The notes beneath the pieces are model-generated. The model did no database searches. It was not told the DNA's origin and was given only the letters and a program-made list of their open reading frames with translations. Below are positions 37,456-45,896 of a stretch of DNA of 64,000 nucleotides, piece after piece (the first letter of the stretch is position 1; every line of letters begins with the position of its first letter). The position numbers were made by a program, and so were the translations under genes. Origin of the DNA: Sphingomonas citri (lineage in GTDB: Bacteria; Pseudomonadota; Alphaproteobacteria; Sphingomonadales; Sphingomonadaceae); contig NZ_JAHXZN010000003.1 of assembly GCF_019429485.1 (NCBI RefSeq), positions 333,331-397,330 of the forward strand, in the 5' to 3' direction.

Positions 37456-38150
37456 GATCCTCTCCTCTCGCCCACGCCGTCCTCGCAGCGCTCACGGGGG
37501 CGATCGGGCTCGTCGCCGCGACGCCCGCACGCGCCGAGGACGACGCCCAGGCCTGGGCCGCGGTGATCGCCTCGGGGCCGGTGCGCGGCGACCTGTTCCT
37601 GTGGCTCGAGGGGCAGGCGCGCGCCACCGACGAGGTGGGCGGTGGCAGCCAGCTGATCCTGCGCCCCGCGATCGGCGCGCGGATCGGGCGCGACGCGCAT
37701 GCGGTGGCGGGCTACGCCTTCGTCCGCACCGACCCGGCGGGGGGCACGCTCAGCCGCGAGCACCGGCCGTGGCAGCAGGTGCAGTTCGCGCCGGTCCGCC
37801 ACCGCGACGGCACGCCGCTGCTGATCAGCCGCACCCGGCTGGAGCAGCGCATGGTCGAGGGGCGCGACGGCACCAGCTGGCGCCTGCGCCAGTTCGTCCG
37901 GCTGCAGCTGCCGGTGCGCGGCGGGAGCCCGGTGCAGCTGGTCGGCACCACCGAGGGCTTCGTCAACCTCAACGCGACCCGCTGGGGCGTGCGCGACGGC
38001 GTCGACCAGTGGCGCACCTTCGTCGGCGTGGGCTTCCCGGTGCTGCCGCGCGCGCGGCTCGAGCCCGGCTATCTCAACCAGCGGATCGTCCGGACGGGCG
38101 AGGACCGCGTCAACCACGTGCTGAGCGCGACCTTGTTCGTCCGGCTCTGA
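37452..38150 (+). CDS. DUF2490-like exported protein
   Basis: A 232-residue protein with a signal peptide (about 1-27, ending PARA). The mature part is a likely outer-membrane beta-barrel with repeated strands (LFLWLEGQARA, HAVAGYAFVRTD, RLQLPVRGG, LSATLFVRL) in DUF2490 style. Its role is unknown. The ATG overlaps the chrA stop (ATGA), so it is the third gene of the chromate operon and may help export across the outer membrane; that link is inference. Confidence 0.85.
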   Translation: MRSSPLAHAVLAALTGAIGLVAATPARAEDDAQAWAAVIASGPVRGDLFLWLEGQARATDEVGGGSQLILRPAIGARIGRDAHAVAGYAFVRTDPAGGTLSREHRPWQQVQFAPVRHRDGTPLLISRTRLEQRMVEGRDGTSWRLRQFVRLQLPVRGGSPVQLVGTTEGFVNLNATRWGVRDGVDQWRTFVGVGFPVLPRARLEPGYLNQRIVRTGEDRVNHVLSATLFVRL

Positions 38151-38251
38151 TCGCGGGCGGTGCAAGGCCTCTGGCGGGCGGCGCGCGAGACCCCTGGCGC
38201 GGTGCGCGCGCGGGTGCGACAAGCGGCACCAGGATAGAGGAGAGGTCAGCG

Positions 38252-38728
38252 ATGCGGCGGATCATCGGGACGATCGCCATGGCCGCGGCTTGTGCGCTGC
38301 TCGTCGGCGCCAGCCCGCCGGGCACGACCGAGGTGGCGAGCGGCGCGGCGGTGCGGGCGCAGGTCGCGGCGATGCTCGCCGAGATGCGCCCCGACCAGGG
38401 CTTCCTGTGGCGCCCGCTGGTGCGCGACGGCGCGCGCGTCGCCGCGATCGAGGTGTGGAAGAAGCCCGGTCGCCCCGCGGTGCACCCGGCCGAGGCGGAA
38501 TATGCGACGGTGCTGGAGGGCGCGGGCACGCTGGTGTCGGGCGGCACGCTCGTCGCGCCGGTCACGCGCCCCAACGGCATGATCGAGGGCGAGCGGATCG
38601 CGGGCGGCACCACGCGCGCGCTGGCGCCGGGCGACGTGCTGCTGATCCCCGCGGGCGTGCCGCACTGGTTCGGGATCACGGGCGATCGCCTGGTGCTGCT
38701 CGGCACCAAGCTGCCGGCGGAGCGCTAG
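38252..38728 (+). CDS. Exported cupin-domain protein
   Basis: A 158-residue protein with a signal peptide (about 1-22, near LVGASP). The cupin barrel shows HPAEAEYATVLEGAGTLVSGG (motif 1) and PGDVLLIPAGVPHWF (motif 2), so a metal site with His/Glu/His residues is likely. AGAGGAGAGG precedes the ATG. The substrate is unknown. It begins about 100 bp after the chromate operon and may be transcribed with it. Confidence 0.85.
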   Translation: MRRIIGTIAMAAACALLVGASPPGTTEVASGAAVRAQVAAMLAEMRPDQGFLWRPLVRDGARVAAIEVWKKPGRPAVHPAEAEYATVLEGAGTLVSGGTLVAPVTRPNGMIEGERIAGGTTRALAPGDVLLIPAGVPHWFGITGDRLVLLGTKLPAER

Positions 38729-38780
38729 GGTCGTCGCCGCCCCCCTTGCGCCGCGTCGCGCCGGGCGGCACGGGGCGGCG

Positions 38781-39356
38781 ATGCACGCCGACACCGACCT
38801 GGAGACCGCGCTGCTCGGCCCGCTGCTGGCGGAGCGGACGTGCGGCGACTGCACCGTCTGCTGTACCGTGCTCAAGGTCGCCTCGCCCGATTTCAGCAAG
38901 CCGGCTGACACGCCGTGCGCGCACCTCGGCGCGGGCGGCTGCACCATCCACGCGGTGCGCCCGCGCATCTGCCGCGACTGGTATTGCGGCTGGCGGCGCG
39001 TCGCCGCCATGCCGGATGCGGCGCGGCCCGACCGCTCCGGGCTGCTCGTCTCGCTCGGCTTCGAGCGCGCGCCGCGCAACTGCCTCGAGGGGGTCGCGAT
39101 CACGGTGCGGCGGCTCGAGGGCAGCAGCGCGATCGAGGACGGCACCGCCGCCGCGGTGCTCGATGCTTTGTGCGACCGCCTCGTCCCGGTGTGGTTCAGC
39201 GACGGCGCGCGCAAGATGCTGATGCACCCCGAGGCCGAGGTCGCCGGCCACGTGCTCGCCGGCACGCCTCCGCCAGCGCCGCTCGCCGCGGAAGTGGCGG
39301 CGTGGCGCGCGCGCTACGCCGCGTTCGCGGCGGCGCCGCCGGACGAGGCGCCCTAA
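38781..39356 (+). CDS. Cysteine-cluster (YkgJ/UPF0153-like) protein
   Basis: A 191-residue cytoplasmic protein. The N-terminal cysteine-rich cluster is CGDCTVCCTV, then CAHLGAGGCTIHAVRPRICRDWYCGW, the YkgJ zinc/iron-binding pattern with about eight cysteines. A C-terminal helical part has no recognised function. Members are widespread and uncharacterised. ATG at 38781 follows GCGGCGATG context with GGGGCGG upstream. Confidence 0.85.
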   Translation: MHADTDLETALLGPLLAERTCGDCTVCCTVLKVASPDFSKPADTPCAHLGAGGCTIHAVRPRICRDWYCGWRRVAAMPDAARPDRSGLLVSLGFERAPRNCLEGVAITVRRLEGSSAIEDGTAAAVLDALCDRLVPVWFSDGARKMLMHPEAEVAGHVLAGTPPPAPLAAEVAAWRARYAAFAAAPPDEAP

Positions 39357-39528
39357 CCGTCTAGGCCGCTCGGCATCGCTTTGGCCGAGTTGGAAATTTT
39401 CTCCTCACCCACGTTACTGATCGAGTCGATCGGGCGGTGTAGCGTGGCGCCATGCTGGAGCCGAGCTGCCCGATCACGCGCGACCCGCCGGGCGTCCCCC
39501 GCGGCCGCGCGCACCGGTCCGGCCGGCG

Positions 39529-39984
39529 ATGAGCGCGCCGGTCGCGCTGTCGCCCGCGCAGGTGGTGCTGGTACGCGCCAGCTACGCCGCCATCACGCGG
39601 CTGGAGCAGGATTACTCGGCGCGCTTCTATCACCGGCTGCTGGAGCGCCATCCCTTCACCCGCGCGCTGTTCCCCGACGACCTGACGCGCCAGATCAGCG
39701 TGTTCCGCCTCACCGTCGACGCGCTGATCGCGCAGCTCGACCAGCCCGAGGCCCAACCCGGGGCGGCGCGCGCCGCGCTGGCCGAGCTCGGCCAGCGCCA
39801 CGTCGGCTACGGCGTGCTGACGCACCATTACGCCTATGTCGGCGAGGTGCTGCTCGACACCTTCGCCGAGATGGCGGGCGACGGCTTCGACGCCGCGACC
39901 CGCACCGCCTGGGAGGCGCTCTACGCCGCCGTGGCGCAGGCGATGCTCGACCCGCCCGTTCCCGCGGCCGAGCGCAAGCCTTGA
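39529..39984 (+). CDS. Single-domain globin
   Basis: A 151-residue haemoprotein of the FHb-like single-domain globin class. The B-C-E helices have YSARFYHRLLERHPFTRALFPDD, and the proximal haem ligand His lies in LGQRHVGYGV, followed by HHYAYVGEVLL. There is no reductase domain. It probably binds oxygen or detoxifies nitric oxide. The 172-bp upstream region is A/T richer than average and contains GATCGAGTCGATC, but no certain operator. The ATG lies in an ATGA overlap with a 26-codon open frame that was not accepted as a gene. Confidence 0.9.
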   Translation: MSAPVALSPAQVVLVRASYAAITRLEQDYSARFYHRLLERHPFTRALFPDDLTRQISVFRLTVDALIAQLDQPEAQPGAARAALAELGQRHVGYGVLTHHYAYVGEVLLDTFAEMAGDGFDAATRTAWEALYAAVAQAMLDPPVPAAERKP

Positions 39985-40031
39985 CGGTGACGACCGGCGT
40001 GCCGACCTAGGTCGTCGACGGGAGACAGCGG

Positions 40032-40313
40032 ATGGTCGAGGCTCGGTGGAACGGCGCGCTGATCGCGCGCAGCGACGACACCGTCGTGGTGGAGGGGAAC
40101 CATTATTTCCCCGCCGAGGCGGTGGACGCCGCGCTGCTGCGCCCGAGCGACACGACCTCGATCTGCCCGTGGAAGGGCGTCGCGCACTACCACAGCCTCA
40201 GCGTCGACGGCGCCGACAACATCGACGCTGCCTGGTATTATCCCGATCCCAAGCCCGAGGCGGCGGCGATCCGCGATCGCATCGCCTTCTGGAAGGGCGT
40301 CACGGTCGGCTGA
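40032..40313 (+). CDS. DUF427 domain protein
   Basis: A 93-residue protein with the DUF427 fold: ARWNGALIARSDDTVVVEGNHYFP, the conserved TSICPWKGVAHYHSL motif and AAWYYPDPKPEA. Members are small soluble proteins, some linked to DNA or nucleotide oxidation damage, but the function is unproven. GGAGACAGCGG lies before the ATG. Confidence 0.9.
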   Translation: MVEARWNGALIARSDDTVVVEGNHYFPAEAVDAALLRPSDTTSICPWKGVAHYHSLSVDGADNIDAAWYYPDPKPEAAAIRDRIAFWKGVTVG

Positions 40314-40404
40314 CCCGCGACGGCGTCGCGTCGGCGGCGCGCGCAGGCGAACACGGGCGGTCAAGCACCACGCGCCACGACGCCTACTCGCGCGTTGGCG
40401 GCGC

Positions 40405-41283
40405 ATGAGCCATCACCACGACCGCTATGCCTATCGCCCGATCGTCGATCGCCCCGTCTACGACTGGCCCGGCGGCCGCCGGCTCGCGATCTATCTGGGC
40501 GTCAACCACGAGGTGTTCCGCTTCGGTGAGGGGCTGGGTGCGCAGCTCGCCCCGGCGCAGGGCGAGCCCGACGTGCTCAACTACGCCTGGCGCGACTATG
40601 GCAATCGCGTTGGCGCGTGGCGCCTGTTCGACCTGTTCGATCGACTGGAGCTGCGCACCACCGCGCTGCTCAACGCCGAGGTGCTCGATCTCTGCCCCGG
40701 TCTCGCCGAGGCCTGTCGTGACCGCGGGGACGAGATCGCGGCGCACGGTGCCAGCAACGCGCAGGCGCAGGGCGAGATGGGGCGTCGCGGCGAGGCGGCG
40801 ATGATCGCGCGGGTGACCGAGCGGCTGGCCGCGCTCGGCGTGACCCCGACCGGATGGCTCGGCCCGTGGATCTCCGAGAGCGAGCGCACCCCCGACCTGC
40901 TCGCACGCCACGGCTATCGCTACGTGCTCGACTGGGCGCACGACGACCAGCCGACGCGGCTCTCGACCCGCCACGGCGGATTGCTCTCCATCCCTTACTC
41001 GCAGGAGATCAACGACATCCCCGCGATCGTCGCGCGCCACCAGGAGGCCGAGACCTTCGCCGCGATGATCCGCGCCGCGGTGGCGCAGCTGCTCTCCGAG
41101 TGCGACCGCCGCCCGCTGGTGCTCGGCATCGCGCTCCACCCCTACATCATGGGGCAGCCACACCGCACGCCCGCGCTCGCGCGCGTGCTGACCGAGCTGC
41201 GCGAGGCCGACGATCCGCGCATCTGGTGGACGACCGCGGGCGCGATCGCGGCGCATGTCGAGGCGAACGACCTGGCGGCGTGA
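40405..41283 (+). CDS. Polysaccharide deacetylase/allantoinase-like (PuuE-type) protein
   Basis: A 292-residue NodB-like protein. It has the N-terminal VYDWPGGRRLAIYLGVNHEVFRFGEG, then LNYAWRDYGNRVGAWRLFDLFDR and the EIAAHGASNAQAQ segment, and the TGWLGPWISESERTPDLLA motif. These fit metal-independent allantoinase PuuE-like proteins. Classic deacetylase metal residues are only partly conserved. It is not next to purine catabolism genes, so the substrate remains open. Confidence 0.85.
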   Translation: MSHHHDRYAYRPIVDRPVYDWPGGRRLAIYLGVNHEVFRFGEGLGAQLAPAQGEPDVLNYAWRDYGNRVGAWRLFDLFDRLELRTTALLNAEVLDLCPGLAEACRDRGDEIAAHGASNAQAQGEMGRRGEAAMIARVTERLAALGVTPTGWLGPWISESERTPDLLARHGYRYVLDWAHDDQPTRLSTRHGGLLSIPYSQEINDIPAIVARHQEAETFAAMIRAAVAQLLSECDRRPLVLGIALHPYIMGQPHRTPALARVLTELREADDPRIWWTTAGAIAAHVEANDLAA

Positions 41284-41444
41284 GCGCCGCGTCGGCGTCC
41301 GGCGACATACGCCCCGCATTGATCCGCGCTCCCGCCGCGCGCGGCGAAGCTAGGTCGCTGTCGGCACGCGATGATTTAGGTTGAGTGGGCGTTAACTAAG
41401 CGTAGCATCATCGGCGCCCGATGATCGGGCGGGAGGATGGTCCG

Positions 41445-41639
41445 ATGCGTTCGCTCTCTTTCGTCGTCGCTGCCGCCGCGCTGCTCGCGGGCACCGCGCC
41501 CGCGCTCGCCGCGCCGTGCAAGGATCCCAAGACCGGCAAGTTCGTCAAATGCGCCACCGCCCCGGCCAAGGCGACCAAGTGCAAGAACGCCAAGGGCCAG
41601 TTCGCCAAATGCGGCACGCCCGGCGCCAAGCCGGTCTGA
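41445..41639 (+). CDS. Small exported Lys/Cys-rich protein
   Basis: A 64-residue protein with a signal peptide (about 1-22, ending PALAAP). The mature part has two similar units, CKDPKTGKFVKC and CKNAKGQFAKC, with Lys-rich spacing, so two disulfides are possible. GGGAGGA lies eight bases before the ATG at 41445, which is preferred over the upstream in-frame ATG at 41421. Small proteins of this type recur in sphingomonads; function unknown. Confidence 0.75.
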   Translation: MRSLSFVVAAAALLAGTAPALAAPCKDPKTGKFVKCATAPAKATKCKNAKGQFAKCGTPGAKPV

Positions 41640-41750
41640 GCACGACGCTGACGGCCGGGCCGCGCCGTCCGTTCCGGCCGGCATCTCGACGTAAACTACG
41701 GAATGTTAAGGTAAGGAGTTCAGCCCTATTCCATAGCGGATAGGAGAGAG

Positions 41751-42218
41751 ATGATCGAGGTCGCCGCCCGAGTTTATCGCACGCGTCGCGCCGGTGAGCG
41801 GTACGACACGGACGCGCCGACGACGCTGCGCGGCGCGTCGCAGGTGCCGCTCGACGTGGTGGTCGACCAGATCTCGCTCTCGGGCTGCCATATCGTCACG
41901 CCCGAGGAGGTGAGCGTCGGCGAGCTGATCTCGCTCGGCATCGCGGGGCTGGGGCGGGTCGAGGCGCTGGTCGTGCGCCGCACCCGCACCGGCTACGGCT
42001 GCGCCTTCATCAGCCACGTGCCCCCCAGCCTGCTCGCGCGCGTCGGCGAGGACACGCCGGTGGTGGCGCTGTCCGACGACCGGCCGCTCCACGTCTTCGA
42101 CGCAGACGCCGACGTGCCCGACGTCGAGAAGCTGCCGATCCGCACGCGCTTCCTGCTGATCGCCGGCTTCTGCGCGCTGAGCTGGATCGCGATCATCACC
42201 TTCATCGCCGCGATCTGA
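41751..42218 (+). CDS. PilZ-like domain protein with C-terminal membrane anchor
   Basis: A 155-residue protein. The N-terminal RRAGERYDTDAPTTLR and DQISLSGCHIV match the PilZ c-di-GMP-binding RxxxR and D/NxSxxG motifs. A C-terminal hydrophobic helix (about 135-155, FLLIAGFCALSWIAIITFIAAI) would anchor it in the inner membrane. It may sense c-di-GMP made by enzymes such as the GGDEF-EAL protein at the left end. AGGAGAG precedes the ATG. The virB9-virB2 pair follows on the same strand. Confidence 0.85.
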   Translation: MIEVAARVYRTRRAGERYDTDAPTTLRGASQVPLDVVVDQISLSGCHIVTPEEVSVGELISLGIAGLGRVEALVVRRTRTGYGCAFISHVPPSLLARVGEDTPVVALSDDRPLHVFDADADVPDVEKLPIRTRFLLIAGFCALSWIAIITFIAAI

Positions 42219-42272
42219 GGCGCGCGCGCGACGCGTCTATAAGAGAGAGAGCGGCGCGATCGGGACGAGGCG

Positions 42273-43046
42273 GTGGGGCGAGGGGCGGGGATCGGTGGGC
42301 GAGCCGGCGGCGGCCTCGGCCGCACGCTGCGCTGCGCCGTCGCGCTGGCATTCGCCGCGCCCGTCGGCGCGCAGACCGGCGACTCGCGGATCCAGTCGAT
42401 CGCTTACCGCGACGACCAGGTCGTCCGAGTCCGCGCCGCGCCGGGCTATCAGGTGACGATCGAGCTCGCCTCCGACGAGCGGGTCGGCACCATCGCGCTG
42501 GGCGACGGCGCGGCCTGGCAGGTGACCGCGAACAAGGCGGGCAACCTGCTGCTCGTGAAGCCGCTCCAGCTCGACGCGCCGACCAACATGACGGTGGCCA
42601 CCGACGTGCGGCGCTATCATTTCGAGCTGGTCGGCGTGGCGGAGCCCGGCGGTGACCTGCCCTTCGCGATCCGCTTCCGCTACCCGGCCGGGCCGGGCGC
42701 CGGCGGGTTGCCGGGCGGCAGTGTCGCGGCGACGGGGCCGATGATCGCGGACTATCGGCTGAGCGGCCAACGCGCGCTCTACCCGACGGCGATCAGCGAC
42801 GACGGCACCCGCACCTTCATCGAATGGCCCGCGGACGGGCCGCTGCCCGCGGTCTATCGCCGCGACCGCGGCACCGAGACGCTGCTCAACGGCAACATGC
42901 GCGGCACGTTCTTCGTGCTGGACGAAGTGGTCGCCGAGCTGGTCTTCCGGCTCGACCGGCAGCGCGCGCGCGCGGCGCGGCTGCCGCCCGCCGCCGCTCC
43001 CTCCGGCCCGGCGCGACACGATGATCGTCACCCCGCCGCTCGCTGA
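42273..43046 (+). CDS. VirB9/TrbG-like type IV secretion protein
   Basis: A 257-residue periplasmic/outer-membrane core component. A signal peptide (about 20-37, ending PVGAQ) is followed by the VirB9 N-terminal domain (SIAYRDDQVVRVRAAPGYQVTIEL), a mid domain and the C-terminal segment DDGTRTFIEWPADGPLPAVY, NMRGTFFVLDEVV. The start is a GTG with GAGGCG nearby. In full systems VirB9 works with VirB7 and VirB10 in the core complex. Here no VirB4, B6, B8, B10 or B11 gene is in the window. It overlaps the next gene by 26 bp. Confidence 0.85.
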   Translation: MGRGAGIGGRAGGGLGRTLRCAVALAFAAPVGAQTGDSRIQSIAYRDDQVVRVRAAPGYQVTIELASDERVGTIALGDGAAWQVTANKAGNLLLVKPLQLDAPTNMTVATDVRRYHFELVGVAEPGGDLPFAIRFRYPAGPGAGGLPGGSVAATGPMIADYRLSGQRALYPTAISDDGTRTFIEWPADGPLPAVYRRDRGTETLLNGNMRGTFFVLDEVVAELVFRLDRQRARAARLPPAAAPSGPARHDDRHPAAR

Positions 43047-43386
43047 CCCGGCGCCGGGCGCACCGCTGGCGGACGCGGCCGCATGGGTCGGCGCGGTCGC
43101 GACCGGCGAGCTCGCCGCCGGCGCGGCGACGCTGGCGGTCGCCGCGCTCGGGCTGCTGCTGCTGCAGGGGCGGCTGCCGCTGCGTCGCGCGGGGCGCGCG
43201 CTGCTCGGCTGTTTCCTGATCTTCGGTGCCGGCCCGGTCGCGGCGGGGCTGCTGCGCGCCGCCGCGGCGGCGCCCGAGCGCGAGGCGGTCGTGGACCTCA
43301 CGGCCGCACCGCCCCCGCGGCTCGCCGCGCCCGCGCAGCCCGAGGAATACGACCCTTACGCCGGCGCCGCGGTGCCGGTGCGGTGA
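43021..43386 (+). CDS. VirB2/TrbC-like pilin-type protein
   Basis: A 121-residue protein. A short N-terminus leads to two hydrophobic helices (about 20-50 and 57-80) of VirB2/TrbC type (AAWVGAVATGELAAGAATLAVAALGLLLL, then AGRALLGCFLIFGAGPVAAGLL). A Pro-rich tail follows that ends EEYDPYAGAAVPVR. VirB2 is the pilus subunit of type IV secretion systems. The reading frame overlaps the 3' end of the virB9-like gene by 26 bp, so the two are translationally linked. The signal is shorter than in true VirB2 and assignment to the family is moderately sure. Confidence 0.75.
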   Translation: MIVTPPLADPAPGAPLADAAAWVGAVATGELAAGAATLAVAALGLLLLQGRLPLRRAGRALLGCFLIFGAGPVAAGLLRAAAAAPEREAVVDLTAAPPPRLAAPAQPEEYDPYAGAAVPVR

Positions 43387-43626
43387 GACGCGCCGTCGAG
43401 GGCAAGGGGGTCCCACACGCGATACATGGCGCCGCTATCGAGCGCGGGCGCGGCCGTCCGGAAGCGGGAACCGGCCCATCGATAGGGCTGCGCCTGCATG
43501 CCGCGCTGCCCGCCGATCTCGATGCTGTAACAGCGTCGTTGCCAGAGCCGCGCGCTTCAAGGCCGGAAGCCTTACGTCAGCTGCTTCGCAGCGCGAAGAA
43601 AGGACGAGCAAGCCTCGCTACCGCGA

Positions 43627-44379
43627 TCAGCCCCCGCTTTTCGACAGCACGAAGGCGGCGAGGAAGCCGACAACCGCGATCAGCCCGGAATAGTCGTGCG
43701 TGGCCTCTGTCGCCTCCGGGATCATCGTGTCGACCAGCATAGCCAGGATCGCACCGGCGGCCACAGCGGTCACAGCAGCGATGACGTCCGGACTGCTACC
43801 CGCGAGCGCGACGTTGCCGACCAACGCAGCGATCGCTGAGGCAAGCGCGATCCCGCCCCACACGCCGAAGATGTACGCCGCGCCGCGGCCAGACGCCTTC
43901 ATGCCGGCCGCGCTCGACAATCCTTCGGGCACATTCGACAGGAAGACCGCGCCGACGGTGACCGCGCTGACGCCGCTTCCGCCGAGTAGACTCACGCCGA
44001 TCACCACTGACTCTGGGATGCCGTCGAGCAGCGCACCTATGGCGATGGCAGCGCCAGAGTTGCTCTGCGCGTCAGGCTGGCTCTCGTCCGGGTTCGAGCC
44101 TGAGCGCTTGCGATGCCGAGCGCCGCGCCGGGAGACGATGATGTTCGCAGCGGTGTAGACGATCGCTCCGCCGAGGAAGCCGGCGGCGGTGGAGTCAAAG
44201 CCACCTCGCTCGAAGGCCTCATCCATCAGGTCGAAGGCGACGGCAGAGATCAGCACGCCAGAGCCGATCGCCATGATGGATGCGATCAGTCGCTGCGGCA
44301 GCGAGGCGACGTACGCGATCGCGGCGCCGAGGACGAGCGCGGAGCCCCCGACCAGACCCCAGAAGAAGGCTTCCCACAT
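43627..44379 (-). CDS. ZIP-family metal transporter-like protein
   Basis: A 250-residue inner-membrane protein with about eight hydrophobic helices. The two ZIP signature sites are ALLDGIPESVVIG and FLSNVPEGLSSAAG, in which the usual HNxPEG histidines are replaced by Asp/Gly and Ser. So the metal site differs from zinc ZIPs and a different metal, or loss of transport, is possible. A cytoplasmic loop is rich in Arg and Ser (RRGARHRKRSGSNPDES). It lies at the left edge of the lower-GC region. The gene start follows a region without a clear ribosome site. Confidence 0.8.
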   Translation of the reverse strand: MWEAFFWGLVGGSALVLGAAIAYVASLPQRLIASIMAIGSGVLISAVAFDLMDEAFERGGFDSTAAGFLGGAIVYTAANIIVSRRGARHRKRSGSNPDESQPDAQSNSGAAIAIGALLDGIPESVVIGVSLLGGSGVSAVTVGAVFLSNVPEGLSSAAGMKASGRGAAYIFGVWGGIALASAIAALVGNVALAGSSPDVIAAVTAVAAGAILAMLVDTMIPEATEATHDYSGLIAVVGFLAAFVLSKSGG

Positions 44380-44681
44380 ACTGGCACGCGCCCGCTCGCA
44401 GAGGATGACAGCCGCCGAACGATGAGCACGCGCAGAAGGCTCCGGCGTCGGAAAGTCTCTGATCTAGAGAAACTTACACATTCGCTTCGGAGGGCGCTCG
44501 TATCTGCCCGCATGATTGGCGCCGGTTAGTGCTTGGCGGGACGATGCGTGGTGACGCGCAACCTGCCGGTTAGTGGCGGTGACGGTAGCGGAGGCTTCCA
44601 GACCGCTGCGCGCTGTCGCCTGGCGCTATCCCCAACGCCGCACCGCCCATGTTATCGCGGCGACCGGGCGCCGTTTCGCTG
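44380..44681. other. Gene-free interval between ZIP and RTX genes
   Basis: About 300 bp without a convincing gene. A 35-codon frame (44422-44529, starting MSTRRRLRRRKV) has basic composition but no ribosome site and was not accepted. GC is lower than in flanking core genes. Confidence 0.4.
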
Positions 44682-45602
44682 CTAGGTCCACCAGGAGAAG
44701 AGGCTGAAGTCAGCGGCTGTGAAGGCGAACGGCTTGGAGGGATCGGTGAGTATCTCTATCGCATCCTTCGGCGCGCCGCCGAACTGCGACATATCGATAG
44801 TGACCATGCCGGTTGTCGCGTCCCGGGAGGTCGCCGCTAGCACCTTGTCGAAGGTCGCGTACGTGAAATGCCAAAGATCGATCTTGTCCTCGCCTTGAAC
44901 GAAATCGATGATCCGATCACGATTGTCGCCGTACGAGAACGTGAAGACGTCGGCTCCTCCGCCTCCCACCAGGCGATCTTTACCCGCCCCGCCACCGATG
45001 ACGTCGATTCCCGCGCCGCCCCAGAGCTGATCCGAGCCACCGCCGCCGTAAAGGACATTGCCATAGTTGCCGCCTTGGATCACGTCATTGCCGTTGCCTC
45101 CGGCAAACCCGGCGATCTCGATGCCAGTGATGATCGTGCCATCCGCCAGCGTCTGCACCCTATCAGGTGACGTGAAATCGATCTTCAATCCGATCGCGCT
45201 GTTCGTGCGGTTTATGCTCGCAGTGTCGATACCGGAGCCGCCGTCTAGCAGCCCGGGGCTGATGCTCCAAAGTGTGTCGTTTCCGGCGCCGCCAAGCAGC
45301 CGATCGAAGCTCGTATCTGAAAAGTTGCCGTCCGATCCAATGAGGTAGTCGTCACCGTCATCGCCCGAAAGGATGTCAGCGCCAAACCCGCCTGTGATCG
45401 AGTCATTGCCCTCTCCGCCAAAGAGGTGATCATCACCTGCATCACCGTTGATGTAGTCGACGTCGGCGCCACCAAGAATGAAGTCGTTGCCATCACCGCC
45501 GGACAGGTAGTCGACCCCCGCTCCGCCGTATATGTCGTCGTCACCGCTTCCGCCGCGTAGCTCATCGCTGTAGATCGTGCCGATCATGACTTTGCCGATC
45601 AT
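44682..45602 (-). CDS. RTX calcium-binding repeat protein
   Basis: A 306-residue extracellular-type protein composed of hemolysin-type nonapeptide repeats (GGSGDDDIYG, GGDGNDFILG, GGEGNDSITG, GGAGNDTLWS, GGNGNDVIQG, GGAGKDRLVG), the calcium-binding beta-roll. The C-terminal end (about 230-306) has DVFTFSYGDNRDRIIDFVQGEDKIDLW, the conserved tail used as an uncleaved type I secretion signal. No enzyme domain is fused and no HlyB/HlyD-type genes are nearby. ATG with a divergent 294-bp intergenic region toward the PEP-CTERM gene. Confidence 0.88.
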   Translation of the reverse strand: MIGKVMIGTIYSDELRGGSGDDDIYGGAGVDYLSGGDGNDFILGGADVDYINGDAGDDHLFGGEGNDSITGGFGADILSGDDGDDYLIGSDGNFSDTSFDRLLGGAGNDTLWSISPGLLDGGSGIDTASINRTNSAIGLKIDFTSPDRVQTLADGTIITGIEIAGFAGGNGNDVIQGGNYGNVLYGGGGSDQLWGGAGIDVIGGGAGKDRLVGGGGADVFTFSYGDNRDRIIDFVQGEDKIDLWHFTYATFDKVLAATSRDATTGMVTIDMSQFGGAPKDAIEILTDPSKPFAFTAADFSLFSWWT

Positions 45603-45896
45603 CGCTTTCCTCCCCGCCCAGGTTACCGGCTACTCAGCAGTCGCCGAATCGGCGCGAGGACGTTAGAAGATGCCACTCAGCTCGAAAGCGTGTCAAAGCG
45701 GGTAACTCGTTCGCTACCCTTATTTGCGGCAGAGTAGGGAGTTTCTCACAACTGAGAGAATGAGCGCTGCCGACTTGCTGTGCGACGCTGTGGCAAGGAG
45801 GCGTCTGACTCGCCCAACTGTAAGCTTTGTACGTTGGCGCACCGAGCCGGGCGTGAGACAAACGCCGGATTGCTTGGGGCCTCTAGAGGATTGCCT

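Noticed and set aside
39452..39532. A 26-codon frame (starting MLEPSCPITR) ending in an ATGA overlap with the globin
   Set aside because: No ribosome site and biased Pro/Arg composition; it may be chance, though a leader peptide cannot be excluded.
44422..44529. A 35-codon basic frame after the ZIP gene
   Set aside because: No ribosome site or family match.
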